From NCBI RefSeq assembly GCF_010686725.1, contig NZ_JAAGWZ010000001.1, positions 744,001 through 808,000 of the forward strand: a stretch of DNA of 64,000 nt, in the 5' to 3' direction. This DNA is from Galbitalea soli. Lineage in GTDB: Bacteria > Actinomycetota > Actinomycetes > Actinomycetales > Microbacteriaceae. Position 1 is the stretch's first letter. Each line of letters starts with the position of its first letter. Below are positions 35,249 through 42,883 of this stretch, in pieces. Both the position numbers and the translations under genes were made by a program. Below the pieces are notes generated by a model. It did not search any database. It was not told the origin of the DNA and was given only the letters and a program-made list of their open reading frames with translations.

Positions 35249-36678
35249 CCGATGTAGCTCATCACGTGTTTGATTCGCGTGTAGTCGTCGAAGCCGTAGG
35301 CCGAGAGGTCCTTGCCGTAGCCGGAGTGCTTGAAGCCGCCGTGCGGCATCTCGGCCACGAGCGGGATGTGCGTGTTGATCCACACGCAGCCGAAGTCCAG
35401 GTGCTTGGCGAAGCGCATCGCGCGGGAGTGGTCCTTCGTCCAGACGCTCGAGGCGAGTCCGTACTGCACGCCGTTCGCCCACTCAAGCGCCTGCGCCTCG
35501 TCGCGGAACTTCTGCACCGTGATGACCGGCCCGAAGATCTCGTTCTGGATGGCGTCGTCGTCCTGCTGGAGGCCGGAGACGATGGTCGCCTCGTAGAAGT
35601 ACCCCGTGCTGCCCTGGCGGTGGCCGCCGAGCTCGATGTTCGCGTGCGAGGGCAGGGCATCCACGATGCCGGAGACGCGCTCCAGCTGGTTGGCGTTGTT
35701 GACCGGGCCGAACAGGATGTCATCGCGGTCGGGGGTGCCCGTCTGCGCGTTCTCGCGCGCCCAGGCCACCATCGCGGCGACGAACTCGTCGTGGATCGCC
35801 TCGTGCACGATGACCCGGGTCGCCGCGGTGCAGTCCTGACCCGCGTTGAAGTAGCCGGCGATGCCGATGCCCTCCACGGCCGCCTCGATGTTCGCGTCGT
35901 CGAACACGATCACCGGGGCCTTGCCGCCCAGTTCGAGGTGAACGCGCTTGAGGTCGTTGGCCGCCGAACGCGCGACCTCCATGCCCGCGCGCACCGATCC
36001 CGTGATCGAGACCATCTGCGGGATCCGGTGCTCGATCATCGCGGCGCCGGTGGTCCGGTCGCCCGTGATGACGTTGAGCACGCCCTTCGGCAGGAACTCC
36101 GCGGCCACCTCAGCCAGCAGCAGGGTGGAGGACGGCGTCGTGTCGCTGGGCTTCAGCACCGTGGTGTTGCCCGCGGCGATGGCCGGCGCGAACTTCCACA
36201 CCGCCATGTTGAGCGGGTAGTTCCACGGGGTGACCTGACCGATCACACCGATCGGTTCGCGGCGGATGAACGAGGTGTGGTCCTTCATGTACTCGCCGGC
36301 CGACTTGCCATCGAGGTTGCGTGCGGCGCCCGCGAAGAAGCGGATCTGGTCCACCGAGAGCAGGATCTCGTCGGCGACGAGGCTCGCCCGCGGCTTGCCC
36401 GTGTCCTGCGACTCCAGGTCGGCGAACTCCTCGGCGCGCGCCTCCATCGCGTCGGCGATGCGGAAGAGCGCGAGCTGGCGCTCGGCCGGGGTGGACTCGC
36501 CCCAGCCCTCGAACGCGTCCGCGGCGGCGCGGAAGGCGGTGTCCACGTCCGCCGCCGAGGAGACGGGCGAGGAGGCGTAGCTCGACTCGGTCGCCGGGTC
36601 GATGACGTCGAAGCTGGAGTCGGCGTTCGCGTCGACATATTCGCCATTGATGAAGTTCCGAAGGATGCGTTCGCTCAT
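35245..36678 (-). CDS. Aldehyde dehydrogenase, probably gamma-aminobutyraldehyde dehydrogenase
   Basis: 477 aa NAD(P)-dependent dehydrogenase. TPWNYPLNMAVWK and KPSDTTPSS belong to the cofactor fold, ELGGKAP carries the general-base Glu, and the nucleophile is C283 in GQDCTAATR. EIFGPVITVQKF and MPHGGFKHSGYGKDLS follow. The GQDCTA and C-terminal motifs resemble PatD/Prr, which oxidises 4-aminobutanal to GABA. Divergent from the Lrp gene and next to a transaminase and an amine oxidase, which supports putrescine breakdown. Confidence 0.88.
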   Translation of the reverse strand: MSERILRNFINGEYVDANADSSFDVIDPATESSYASSPVSSAADVDTAFRAAADAFEGWGESTPAERQLALFRIADAMEARAEEFADLESQDTGKPRASLVADEILLSVDQIRFFAGAARNLDGKSAGEYMKDHTSFIRREPIGVIGQVTPWNYPLNMAVWKFAPAIAAGNTTVLKPSDTTPSSTLLLAEVAAEFLPKGVLNVITGDRTTGAAMIEHRIPQMVSITGSVRAGMEVARSAANDLKRVHLELGGKAPVIVFDDANIEAAVEGIGIAGYFNAGQDCTAATRVIVHEAIHDEFVAAMVAWARENAQTGTPDRDDILFGPVNNANQLERVSGIVDALPSHANIELGGHRQGSTGYFYEATIVSGLQQDDDAIQNEIFGPVITVQKFRDEAQALEWANGVQYGLASSVWTKDHSRAMRFAKHLDFGCVWINTHIPLVAEMPHGGFKHSGYGKDLSAYGFDDYTRIKHVMSYIG

Positions 36679-36716
36679 GCGACGATCCTAGCCATTGGAT
36701 GCGCGGCCTTCTAGGC

Positions 36717-36742
36717 TTTAGACCACTGATTTCGATGGTCAA
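36717..36742. promoter_or_regulatory. Inverted repeat in the ALDH / lrp divergent region
   Basis: TTTAGACCA and TGGTCAAAT arms (seven of nine pairs) around an eight-nt centre, within the 123-bp gap between the divergent aldehyde dehydrogenase and Lrp-type genes. A plausible operator for the Lrp/AsnC protein. Confidence 0.45.
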
Positions 36743-36766
36743 ATGGCAACTCACGTTCGGATTCCC

Positions 36767-36795
36767 TTGTGGCCAACCTGATCGACTGACAGAAT
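36767..36795 (+). promoter_or_regulatory. Promoter of the Lrp/AsnC gene
   Basis: -35 TTGTGG (36767-36772), 17-nt spacer, -10 CAGAAT (36790-36795), six nt to ATG 36802. Predicted leaderless. Confidence 0.5.
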
Positions 36796-36801
36796 CGAAC
36801 C

Positions 36802-37284
36802 ATGAGTGCGGCAGGACGAAGCCCCGGCGCGAAGCCGATCCAGCTCGACGACGTCTCCAAGGCGATCATCGAGCAACTCCAGAGCGATGGCCGACGCTCC
36901 TACGCCGAGATCGGCAAGGCGGTGGGTCTCAGCGAGGCCGCGGTGCGCCAGCGCGTGCAGAAGCTCACCGACTCGGGCGTGATGCAGGTCGTCGCCGTCA
37001 CCGACCCCATGCAATTGGGCTTCTACCGGCAGGCAATGATCGGCGTCCGCGTGACCGGCGACACCACCTCTGTGGCCGCGGCCCTGGGAATGATCCCGGC
37101 GGTGGACTACGTCGTGCTCACCGCGGGCAGCTTCGACATCCTCGCCGAGGTCGTCTGCGAGAACGACGAAGACCTGATCGACCTGCTCAACAAGAACATC
37201 CGCGCCATACCGGGCGTCGCCTCCACCGAGACGTTCGTCTACCTGAAACTCGAGAAGCAGTTCTACAACTGGGGAACACGATGA
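36802..37284 (+). CDS. Lrp/AsnC family transcriptional regulator
   Basis: 160 aa. N-terminal winged helix-turn-helix (about 12-60; RRSYAEIGKAVGLSEAAVRQRVQKL, with recognition helix SEAAVRQRV) and C-terminal RAM ligand-binding domain (about 75-155) with the VLTAGSFDILAEVV core. Its stop overlaps the aminotransferase ATG (ATGA), so it probably controls that gene and, through the divergent region, the aldehyde dehydrogenase. Ligand unknown; an amino acid or polyamine intermediate is likely. Confidence 0.93.
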   Translation: MSAAGRSPGAKPIQLDDVSKAIIEQLQSDGRRSYAEIGKAVGLSEAAVRQRVQKLTDSGVMQVVAVTDPMQLGFYRQAMIGVRVTGDTTSVAAALGMIPAVDYVVLTAGSFDILAEVVCENDEDLIDLLNKNIRAIPGVASTETFVYLKLEKQFYNWGTR

Positions 37285-38687
37285 CTACAACCGAACAGCC
37301 CGTCACCACCTTCGCGGGCGAGACCGAGATGCAGCAGAAGGCGAAAGACCACCTCTGGATGCACTTCGCTCGCCAGTCCGTGATGGAGGACGGTGCCGGC
37401 GTGCCCATCATCACCAAGGGCGAGGGGCACCACATCTGGGACTCGAAGGGCAAGAAGTACTTCGACGGCCTCTCCGGCCTCTTCGTCGTGAACGCCGGTC
37501 ACGGGCGCCGCCGCCTCGCCCAGGTCGCGGCCAAGCAGGCCGAGGAACTCGCCTTCTTCCCGCTCTGGTCGTACGCGCATCCCTCCGCGATCGAGCTCGC
37601 CGATCGCCTCGCCTCCTACGCCCCGGGCGACCTCAACCGGGTGTTCTTCTCCACCGGCGGCGGCGAGGCGGTCGAGACCGCCTTCAAGCTCGCCAAGTAC
37701 TACTGGAAGCTTCAGGGCCGTCCCACCAAGCACAAGGTCATCTCGCGGGCCGTCGCCTATCACGGCACCCCGCAGGGCGCCCTCGCGATCACCGGCATCC
37801 CCGCGATGAAGGAGATGTTCGAACCGGTCACCCCCGGTGGCTTCCGGGTGCCGAACACCAACTACTACCGCGCCGAGGAGATGGGGTTCACCGGCACCGA
37901 GGAGCAGTTCGGCGTCTGGGCCGCGAACCGGATCGAGGAGATGATCCAGTTCGAGGGTCCCGAGACCGTCGCGGCCGTGTTCCTCGAGCCCGTGCAGAAC
38001 AGCGGTGGCTGCTTCCCGCCGCCCCCCGGCTACTTCCAGCGCGTGCGCGAGATCTGCGACAAGTACGACGTGCTGCTGGTCTCCGACGAAGTCATCTGCG
38101 CCTTCGGTCGCATCGGCCACATGTTCGCCTGCGACGCCTACGGCTACGTGCCCGACATGATCACCTGCGCGAAGGGCATGACGAGCGGGTACTCCCCCAT
38201 CGGCGCGACGATCGTGAGCGACCGTCTCTACGAGCCGTTCAAGCACGGGCAGACCTCGTTCTACCACGGCTACACCTTCGGCGGTCATCCGGTCTCGTCG
38301 GCGGTCGCGCTCGCGAACCTCGACATCTTCGAGGAGGAGGGTCTGAACGAGAACGTGCGAACCAACTCGCCGATCTTCCGCCAGACGCTCGAGAAGCTGC
38401 TCGACCTGCCGATCGTCGGCGACGTGCGCGGCGACGGCTACTTCTTCGGCATCGAGCTCGTGAAAGACAAGGCGACGAAGGAGACCTTCGATGACGCCGA
38501 GTCCGAGCGACTGCTCCGCGGATTCCTCTCCAAGGGACTGTTCGACGCGGGACTCTACTGCCGCGCCGACGACCGGGGCGACCCCGTCGTGCAGCTCGCG
38601 CCCCCGCTGACCATCGGCCCCGCCGAGTTCGACGAGATCGAGGGAATCCTTCGCAGCGTCCTGACCGAGGCCTGGTCACGCCTCTGA
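37281..38687 (+). CDS. Class III aminotransferase, probably polyamine/omega-amino acid : pyruvate
   Basis: 468 aa from ATG 37281. Motifs: HHIWDSKGKKYFDGLSGLF, STGGGEAVETAFKLAKYYW, YHGTPQGALAITG, EPVQNSGGCFPPP, SDEVICAFGRIGHMF, and the PLP lysine in TCAKGMTSGYSPIGA. This pattern fits the omega-aminotransferases that use pyruvate as acceptor (SpuC and beta-alanine:pyruvate type), acting on putrescine or related diamines. It is coupled to the Lrp gene and followed after 19 nt by an FAD oxidase. Confidence 0.9.
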   Translation: MTTTEQPVTTFAGETEMQQKAKDHLWMHFARQSVMEDGAGVPIITKGEGHHIWDSKGKKYFDGLSGLFVVNAGHGRRRLAQVAAKQAEELAFFPLWSYAHPSAIELADRLASYAPGDLNRVFFSTGGGEAVETAFKLAKYYWKLQGRPTKHKVISRAVAYHGTPQGALAITGIPAMKEMFEPVTPGGFRVPNTNYYRAEEMGFTGTEEQFGVWAANRIEEMIQFEGPETVAAVFLEPVQNSGGCFPPPPGYFQRVREICDKYDVLLVSDEVICAFGRIGHMFACDAYGYVPDMITCAKGMTSGYSPIGATIVSDRLYEPFKHGQTSFYHGYTFGGHPVSSAVALANLDIFEEEGLNENVRTNSPIFRQTLEKLLDLPIVGDVRGDGYFFGIELVKDKATKETFDDAESERLLRGFLSKGLFDAGLYCRADDRGDPVVQLAPPLTIGPAEFDEIEGILRSVLTEAWSRL

Positions 38688-38706
38688 GCGACCGGGACTC
38701 ACGAGG

Positions 38707-40044
38707 ATGACCGTCGCGACCGACTACCGCGCCCTCTCGTTCTGGCATGCCACCGTCGCTGATGACCTGACGCCGCGGCCCGCCCTCCCGGGTGAGCTCT
38801 CAGTCGATGTGGCGATCATCGGCGCCGGACTCACCGGACTCTGGACCGCGTACTCCCTGCAAGAACGCGATCCCACCCTGCGGATCGCTCTGCTGGAGAA
38901 GGAGATCGCGGGTTTCGGCGCCTCGGGGCGCAACGGCGGCTGGTGCAGCGCCCTCTTCCCCCGCTCGACGGCGTCGCTGGAACGCTCACACGGACGGGAC
39001 GCCGCGCTCGCGATGCGACGCGCGATGATCGACACCGTCGACGAGGTGGGCCGTGTGGTTCTGGCCCAGGGCATCGAGTGCGACTTCGCGAAGGGCGGCA
39101 CCGTCGCCTTCGCCCGCACCGAGGTGCAGCGACGCGCGGCCGACGACGACGTTCGGGAGGCCGAGCGCTACGGGGTCGACACGCTCGTGCGCCGTGACGA
39201 CGGAACGTGGGATCCCAACTGCGCCCGACTGCACCCCGCGAAACTCGTGCGCGGGCTTGCGCGCGTGGTCGAGGCCCGGGGAGCGACCATCTACGAGCAG
39301 ACGGCGGTGACGGGCTGGGCCGCGGGCCGGGTCGAGACACAGCGGGGCTCGGTGCGGGCGGGGGCGGTCATCCTCGCGACCGAGGGCTACGGCGCGAGCC
39401 TCGCGCAGACCCGGCGGGATGTCCTGCCGCTGTACTCCCTCATGATCGCGACCGAGCCGCTCAGCGACGCCGTCTGGGAGTCGATCGGCATCGAGCACGG
39501 CCAGACCTTCACCGACTACCGGCACCTCCTCATCTACGGCCAGCGCACGGCCGACAACCGCTTCGCCTTCGGCGGCCGCGGGGCGCGCTACCACTGGGGC
39601 AGCGCGATCCGGCCGGAGTACGACCGATCCGAACGCGTCTTCGCGCACCTGAAGACGGCGCTCGACGAACTGTTCCCGCAGGCCCGCTCGGCCGCAGTCA
39701 CCCATCGCTGGGGCGGGCCGCTCGGCGTGCCCCGGGACTGGCACGCGCACGTTTCCTTCGATCCCGACACGCGCATCGGGCGCGCGGGCGGATACGTGGG
39801 CGACGGGCTGTCGACGACCAATCTGGCGGGACGAACGCTCGCCGATCTCGTGACGGGGGCCGAGACACCGCTCACCGCGCTCCCCTGGGTGGGGCATCGA
39901 TCTCCGCGCTGGGAGCCGGAGCCGTTGCGCTTCCTGGGCTCGAACGCGGGCCTCCTCGCGATGGAGGCCGCGGATGCCGAGGAGCGGCTCACCCGCCGCG
40001 CCTCGGTCACGGCGCGCGTGATGGGGCCGCTCACCGGTCACTGA
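38707..40044 (+). CDS. FAD-dependent amine oxidoreductase (PuuB/DadA-like)
   Basis: 445 aa, DAO superfamily. The dinucleotide-binding IIGAGLTGLWTAYSLQ is at about 36-52, followed by LLEKEIAGFGASGRNGGWC, the GRNGG segment typical of gamma-glutamylputrescine oxidase and related amine oxidases. The C-terminal FAD contact is GYVGDGLSTTNLAGRTLADL. Expected reaction: oxidation of a primary or secondary amine to an aldehyde, giving substrate for the nearby aldehyde dehydrogenase. No PuuA-type ligase is visible here, so a gamma-glutamylated substrate is not assured. Confidence 0.85.
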   Translation: MTVATDYRALSFWHATVADDLTPRPALPGELSVDVAIIGAGLTGLWTAYSLQERDPTLRIALLEKEIAGFGASGRNGGWCSALFPRSTASLERSHGRDAALAMRRAMIDTVDEVGRVVLAQGIECDFAKGGTVAFARTEVQRRAADDDVREAERYGVDTLVRRDDGTWDPNCARLHPAKLVRGLARVVEARGATIYEQTAVTGWAAGRVETQRGSVRAGAVILATEGYGASLAQTRRDVLPLYSLMIATEPLSDAVWESIGIEHGQTFTDYRHLLIYGQRTADNRFAFGGRGARYHWGSAIRPEYDRSERVFAHLKTALDELFPQARSAAVTHRWGGPLGVPRDWHAHVSFDPDTRIGRAGGYVGDGLSTTNLAGRTLADLVTGAETPLTALPWVGHRSPRWEPEPLRFLGSNAGLLAMEAADAEERLTRRASVTARVMGPLTGH

Positions 40045-40057
40045 CCCGCGTGGAGAC

Positions 40058-40071
40058 GACCCGTGCGGGTC
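40058..40071 (+). terminator. Short hairpin after the FAD oxidase gene
   Basis: gacccg/cgggtc arms with a two-base centre, 14 nt past the stop, without a T tract. A weak terminator candidate. Confidence 0.25.
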
Positions 40072-40103
40072 CCTCGCGACCCGCCCAGATGAACGGTGGA
40101 TTA

Positions 40104-40127
40104 ATTTTGGTGACATGTCACCAAAAT
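40104..40127. promoter_or_regulatory. Perfect 24-bp palindrome upstream of the YceI gene
   Basis: Left arm attttggtgaca followed directly by its exact complement tgtcaccaaaat. It lies 38 bp before the chosen start of the YceI gene, in a locally AT-rich stretch, and includes a TTGGTG that could be a -35. It is the size and symmetry of an operator for a dimeric regulator (MarR type or similar). Confidence 0.75.
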
Positions 40128-40165
40128 CGGGAATAGAACCCGAATGGATGCACTTGCATGGTGTT

Positions 40166-40714
40166 ATGACAGCGACAACCACTCACCCCCAGTACGCCGT
40201 CGGCACCTGGAAGCTCGACCCCACCCACTCGGAGATCACCTTCTCGGTGCGCCACCTGGCGATCAGCAAGGTGCGCGGCTCGTTCCGCACCTTCGACGTG
40301 ACCGTCGAGACCACCGCCGAGGGCCAGGTCACCGTCGAGGCGACCGTCGACATCGCCTCGGTCGACACCAACCAGAAGGATCGCGACAACCACCTCCGCA
40401 CGAGCGACTTCTTCCTCGTCGAGGAGTACCCCACGATGACGTTCCGCGGATCCGACATCGCCATCGACGGCGACGACTTCACCCTCGCGGGTGAGCTCAC
40501 CCTCCGCGGTGTGACGAAGCCCGTCACCCTGCGCGGCGAGTTCGGCGGCATCGTCACCGACGGCTACGGCCAGACGAAGGCCGGCGTGACCGCGAGCACG
40601 AAGATCAACCGCAAGGACTTCGGCGTCAACTGGAACGCGGCCCTCGAGGGCGGTGGATTCACCCTCGGCGACGACGTGACCGTGAACGTCGAGATCCAGC
40701 TCGTCCTGCAGTAA
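40166..40714 (+). CDS. YceI family protein
   Basis: 182 aa from ATG 40166. In-frame starts at 40115 and 40148 are possible, but the former begins inside the palindrome. YceI proteins are lipocalin-like barrels that bind isoprenoid-type lipids. Visible: YAVGTWKLDPTHSEITFSVRHLAISKVRGSF at the start (positions 7-37), FDVTVETT, KDRDNHLRTSDFFLVEEYP, LTLRGVTKPVTL and INRKDFGVNWN. There is no signal peptide, so it is probably cytoplasmic. A strong terminator follows the stop. Confidence 0.93.
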   Translation: MTATTTHPQYAVGTWKLDPTHSEITFSVRHLAISKVRGSFRTFDVTVETTAEGQVTVEATVDIASVDTNQKDRDNHLRTSDFFLVEEYPTMTFRGSDIAIDGDDFTLAGELTLRGVTKPVTLRGEFGGIVTDGYGQTKAGVTASTKINRKDFGVNWNAALEGGGFTLGDDVTVNVEIQLVLQ

Positions 40715-40728
40715 TCCCCCTGACCGAC

Positions 40729-40758
40729 ATGGCCCCCGCTGCGTGCAGCGGGGGCCAT
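40729..40758 (+). terminator. Terminator after the YceI gene
   Basis: 14-bp perfect arms (atggcccccgctgc and its complement) with a two-base centre, followed by cgatcgtttt. It lies between the YceI gene and the convergent ABC exporter, so it may work both ways. Confidence 0.85.
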
Positions 40759-40825
40759 CGATCGTTTTGGGCGGTCGTGCGTGACGAACCGCCACGGAGG
40801 CGTGTTGCGGCGGTCGCGTGCCCGG

Positions 40826-42883
40826 TCAGCCCTCGACGGGCGCCGCGAACTGCGCCTCGTACAGACGCGCGTACGCCCCGCCCGCGGCGAGGAGCTGGTC
40901 GTGGTCGCCCTGTTCGACGATCGAGCCGTGCTCCATCACGAGGATCAGATCCGCGTCACGAATGGTGGAGAGCCGGTGCGCGATCACGAAGCTCGTGCGG
41001 TTCTGCCGGAGGGCGCGCATGGCGCGCTGCACGAGCACCTCGGTGCGCGTGTCCACCGAGCTCGTCGCCTCGTCGAGGATGAGCACGTTCGGTCGCGCGA
41101 TGAAGGCACGGGCGATCGTGATCAGTTGCTTCTCCCCCGCTGACAGGTTCGACGCCTCGTCGTCGAGCACCGTGTCGTAGCCATCGGGAAGGGCGTGCAC
41201 GAAGCGATCGACGTAGCTCGCGGTGGCAGCCTCGAGGATGTCGGCCTCCGACGCTCCGGTGCGACCGTAGGCGATGTTGTCGCGAATCGTGCCTCCGAAC
41301 AGCCAGGTGTCCTGCAGCACCATCCCCATCCGGGACCGCAGCTCCGCCCGCGGCAGCCGCGCGATGTCGACGCCATCGAGCGTGATGCGACCGGCGTCCA
41401 CCTCGTAGAAGCGCATCATCAGGTTCACCAGGGTCGTCTTACCCGCGCCCGTCGGTCCCACGATGGCGATGGTCTGCCCCGGCTCGGCGACCAGCGACAG
41501 CGTCTCGATGAGCGGGGTCTCCGCGTCGTAGCGGAACGAGACGTTCTCGAAGGCGAGGCGACCCGGGAGTGGCGTGCCCGGGGCGGCGACCGCTCCGGTC
41601 TCGGCATTGACGTCGGCATCGGCATTGGTGTCGGCACTGGCGTCGGCGGACGGGCTGACGGGTGCGGGCACCTCCTCCCGGTCATCCGGCGACTGCTCCG
41701 TCGCGTCGAGCAGTTCGAACACTCGCTCGGCGCTCGCGACCCCCGACTGCAGGAGGTTCGCCATCGAGCCGAGCTGGCTGAGCGGCTGCGTGAACTGGCG
41801 CGAGTACTGGATGAAGGCCTGCACGTCGCCGATTCCCATCGACCCGGACGCGACCATGAGGCCGCCGACGACGGCGATCGCGACGTAGACGAGGTTGCCC
41901 ACGAACATCATGGACGGCATGATGATGCCGCTCACGAACTGGGCGCCGAAGCTCGCGCGATACAGTTCGTCGTTCTTGTCGGCGAAGCGGGCCGCGACCT
42001 CCTTCTGGCGCCCGAACACCTTGACGAGCGCGTGGCCGGTGAAGGCCTCCTCGATCTGACCGTTCAACGCGCCGGTGTGCGACCACTGGGCGACGAAGAG
42101 CTTCTGCGACCGCTTCGCGATGACCGCCGTGATGAGCAGGGTGAGCGGAATGGTCACGAGGGCGATCACCGCGAGGAGGGGCGAGATGACGAACATCATG
42201 ACCAGAACGCCGACCACCGTGAGCAGCGAGGTCACCAGCTGACTCATCGTCTGCTGGAGGGTCTGCGAGATGTTGTCGATGTCGTTGGTGACCCGGCTCA
42301 GCAGCTCCCCCCGCGGGGTGCGATCGAAGTAGCTGAGCGGCAGGCGATTGAGCTTCGCCTCGACGTCGCGGCGCATGCGATAGACGGTGCGCTGCGTCAC
42401 CCCGTTCAACACGTAGCCCTGCAGCCACATGAAGACGGCGGAGAACACGTAGAGCGCGAGGGTGATGAGCAGCACGCTGCTGAGCGCGGCGAAGTCGATG
42501 CCATGGCCGGGGTGCAGCTGCATGCCGCTCAGCAGATCGGCGAGCTGGTTCTTGCCCGCGGCGCGGAGCCCCGCGATGACCTCTGCTTGCGTGGCGCCCG
42601 CCGGGAGCGACTTCGAGACGAAGCCGTCGAAGACCAGGTTCGTGGCCTGACCGAGGAGCTTCGGGCCGATCACGCTGAGAACCACGCTCACGACCCCCAG
42701 CAGGATGACCGCGACGACGGCGACACGCTCCGGTCGCAGTCTGCCGAGGAGACGCCGGGCCGACGGCCCGAAGTTCAGCGACTTCTCGACCGGCATGCCC
42801 ATTCCGCCGAAGGGGCCACCACCACCACCGGGGCCGCGGCGCGGCATGGGCGGACGGACCGGGGCGCGATTGCTGTCACTCAT
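40826..42883 (-). CDS. ABC exporter half-transporter B (multidrug/lipid type)
   Basis: 685 aa, six-helix membrane domain plus ATPase domain. A Gly/Pro-rich N-terminus precedes the first helix. NBD: Walker A GPTGAGKTT, signature LSAGEKQLITIARA, Walker B LILDEATSSVD with catalytic Glu. Between the two domains lies an acidic Ala/Asp-rich linker (ASADTNADADVNAE). It overlaps the partner gene by four nt. With the partner's degenerate site it forms an asymmetric heterodimer. Confidence 0.93.
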   Translation of the reverse strand: MSDSNRAPVRPPMPRRGPGGGGGPFGGMGMPVEKSLNFGPSARRLLGRLRPERVAVVAVILLGVVSVVLSVIGPKLLGQATNLVFDGFVSKSLPAGATQAEVIAGLRAAGKNQLADLLSGMQLHPGHGIDFAALSSVLLITLALYVFSAVFMWLQGYVLNGVTQRTVYRMRRDVEAKLNRLPLSYFDRTPRGELLSRVTNDIDNISQTLQQTMSQLVTSLLTVVGVLVMMFVISPLLAVIALVTIPLTLLITAVIAKRSQKLFVAQWSHTGALNGQIEEAFTGHALVKVFGRQKEVAARFADKNDELYRASFGAQFVSGIIMPSMMFVGNLVYVAIAVVGGLMVASGSMGIGDVQAFIQYSRQFTQPLSQLGSMANLLQSGVASAERVFELLDATEQSPDDREEVPAPVSPSADASADTNADADVNAETGAVAAPGTPLPGRLAFENVSFRYDAETPLIETLSLVAEPGQTIAIVGPTGAGKTTLVNLMMRFYEVDAGRITLDGVDIARLPRAELRSRMGMVLQDTWLFGGTIRDNIAYGRTGASEADILEAATASYVDRFVHALPDGYDTVLDDEASNLSAGEKQLITIARAFIARPNVLILDEATSSVDTRTEVLVQRAMRALRQNRTSFVIAHRLSTIRDADLILVMEHGSIVEQGDHDQLLAAGGAYARLYEAQFAAPVEG

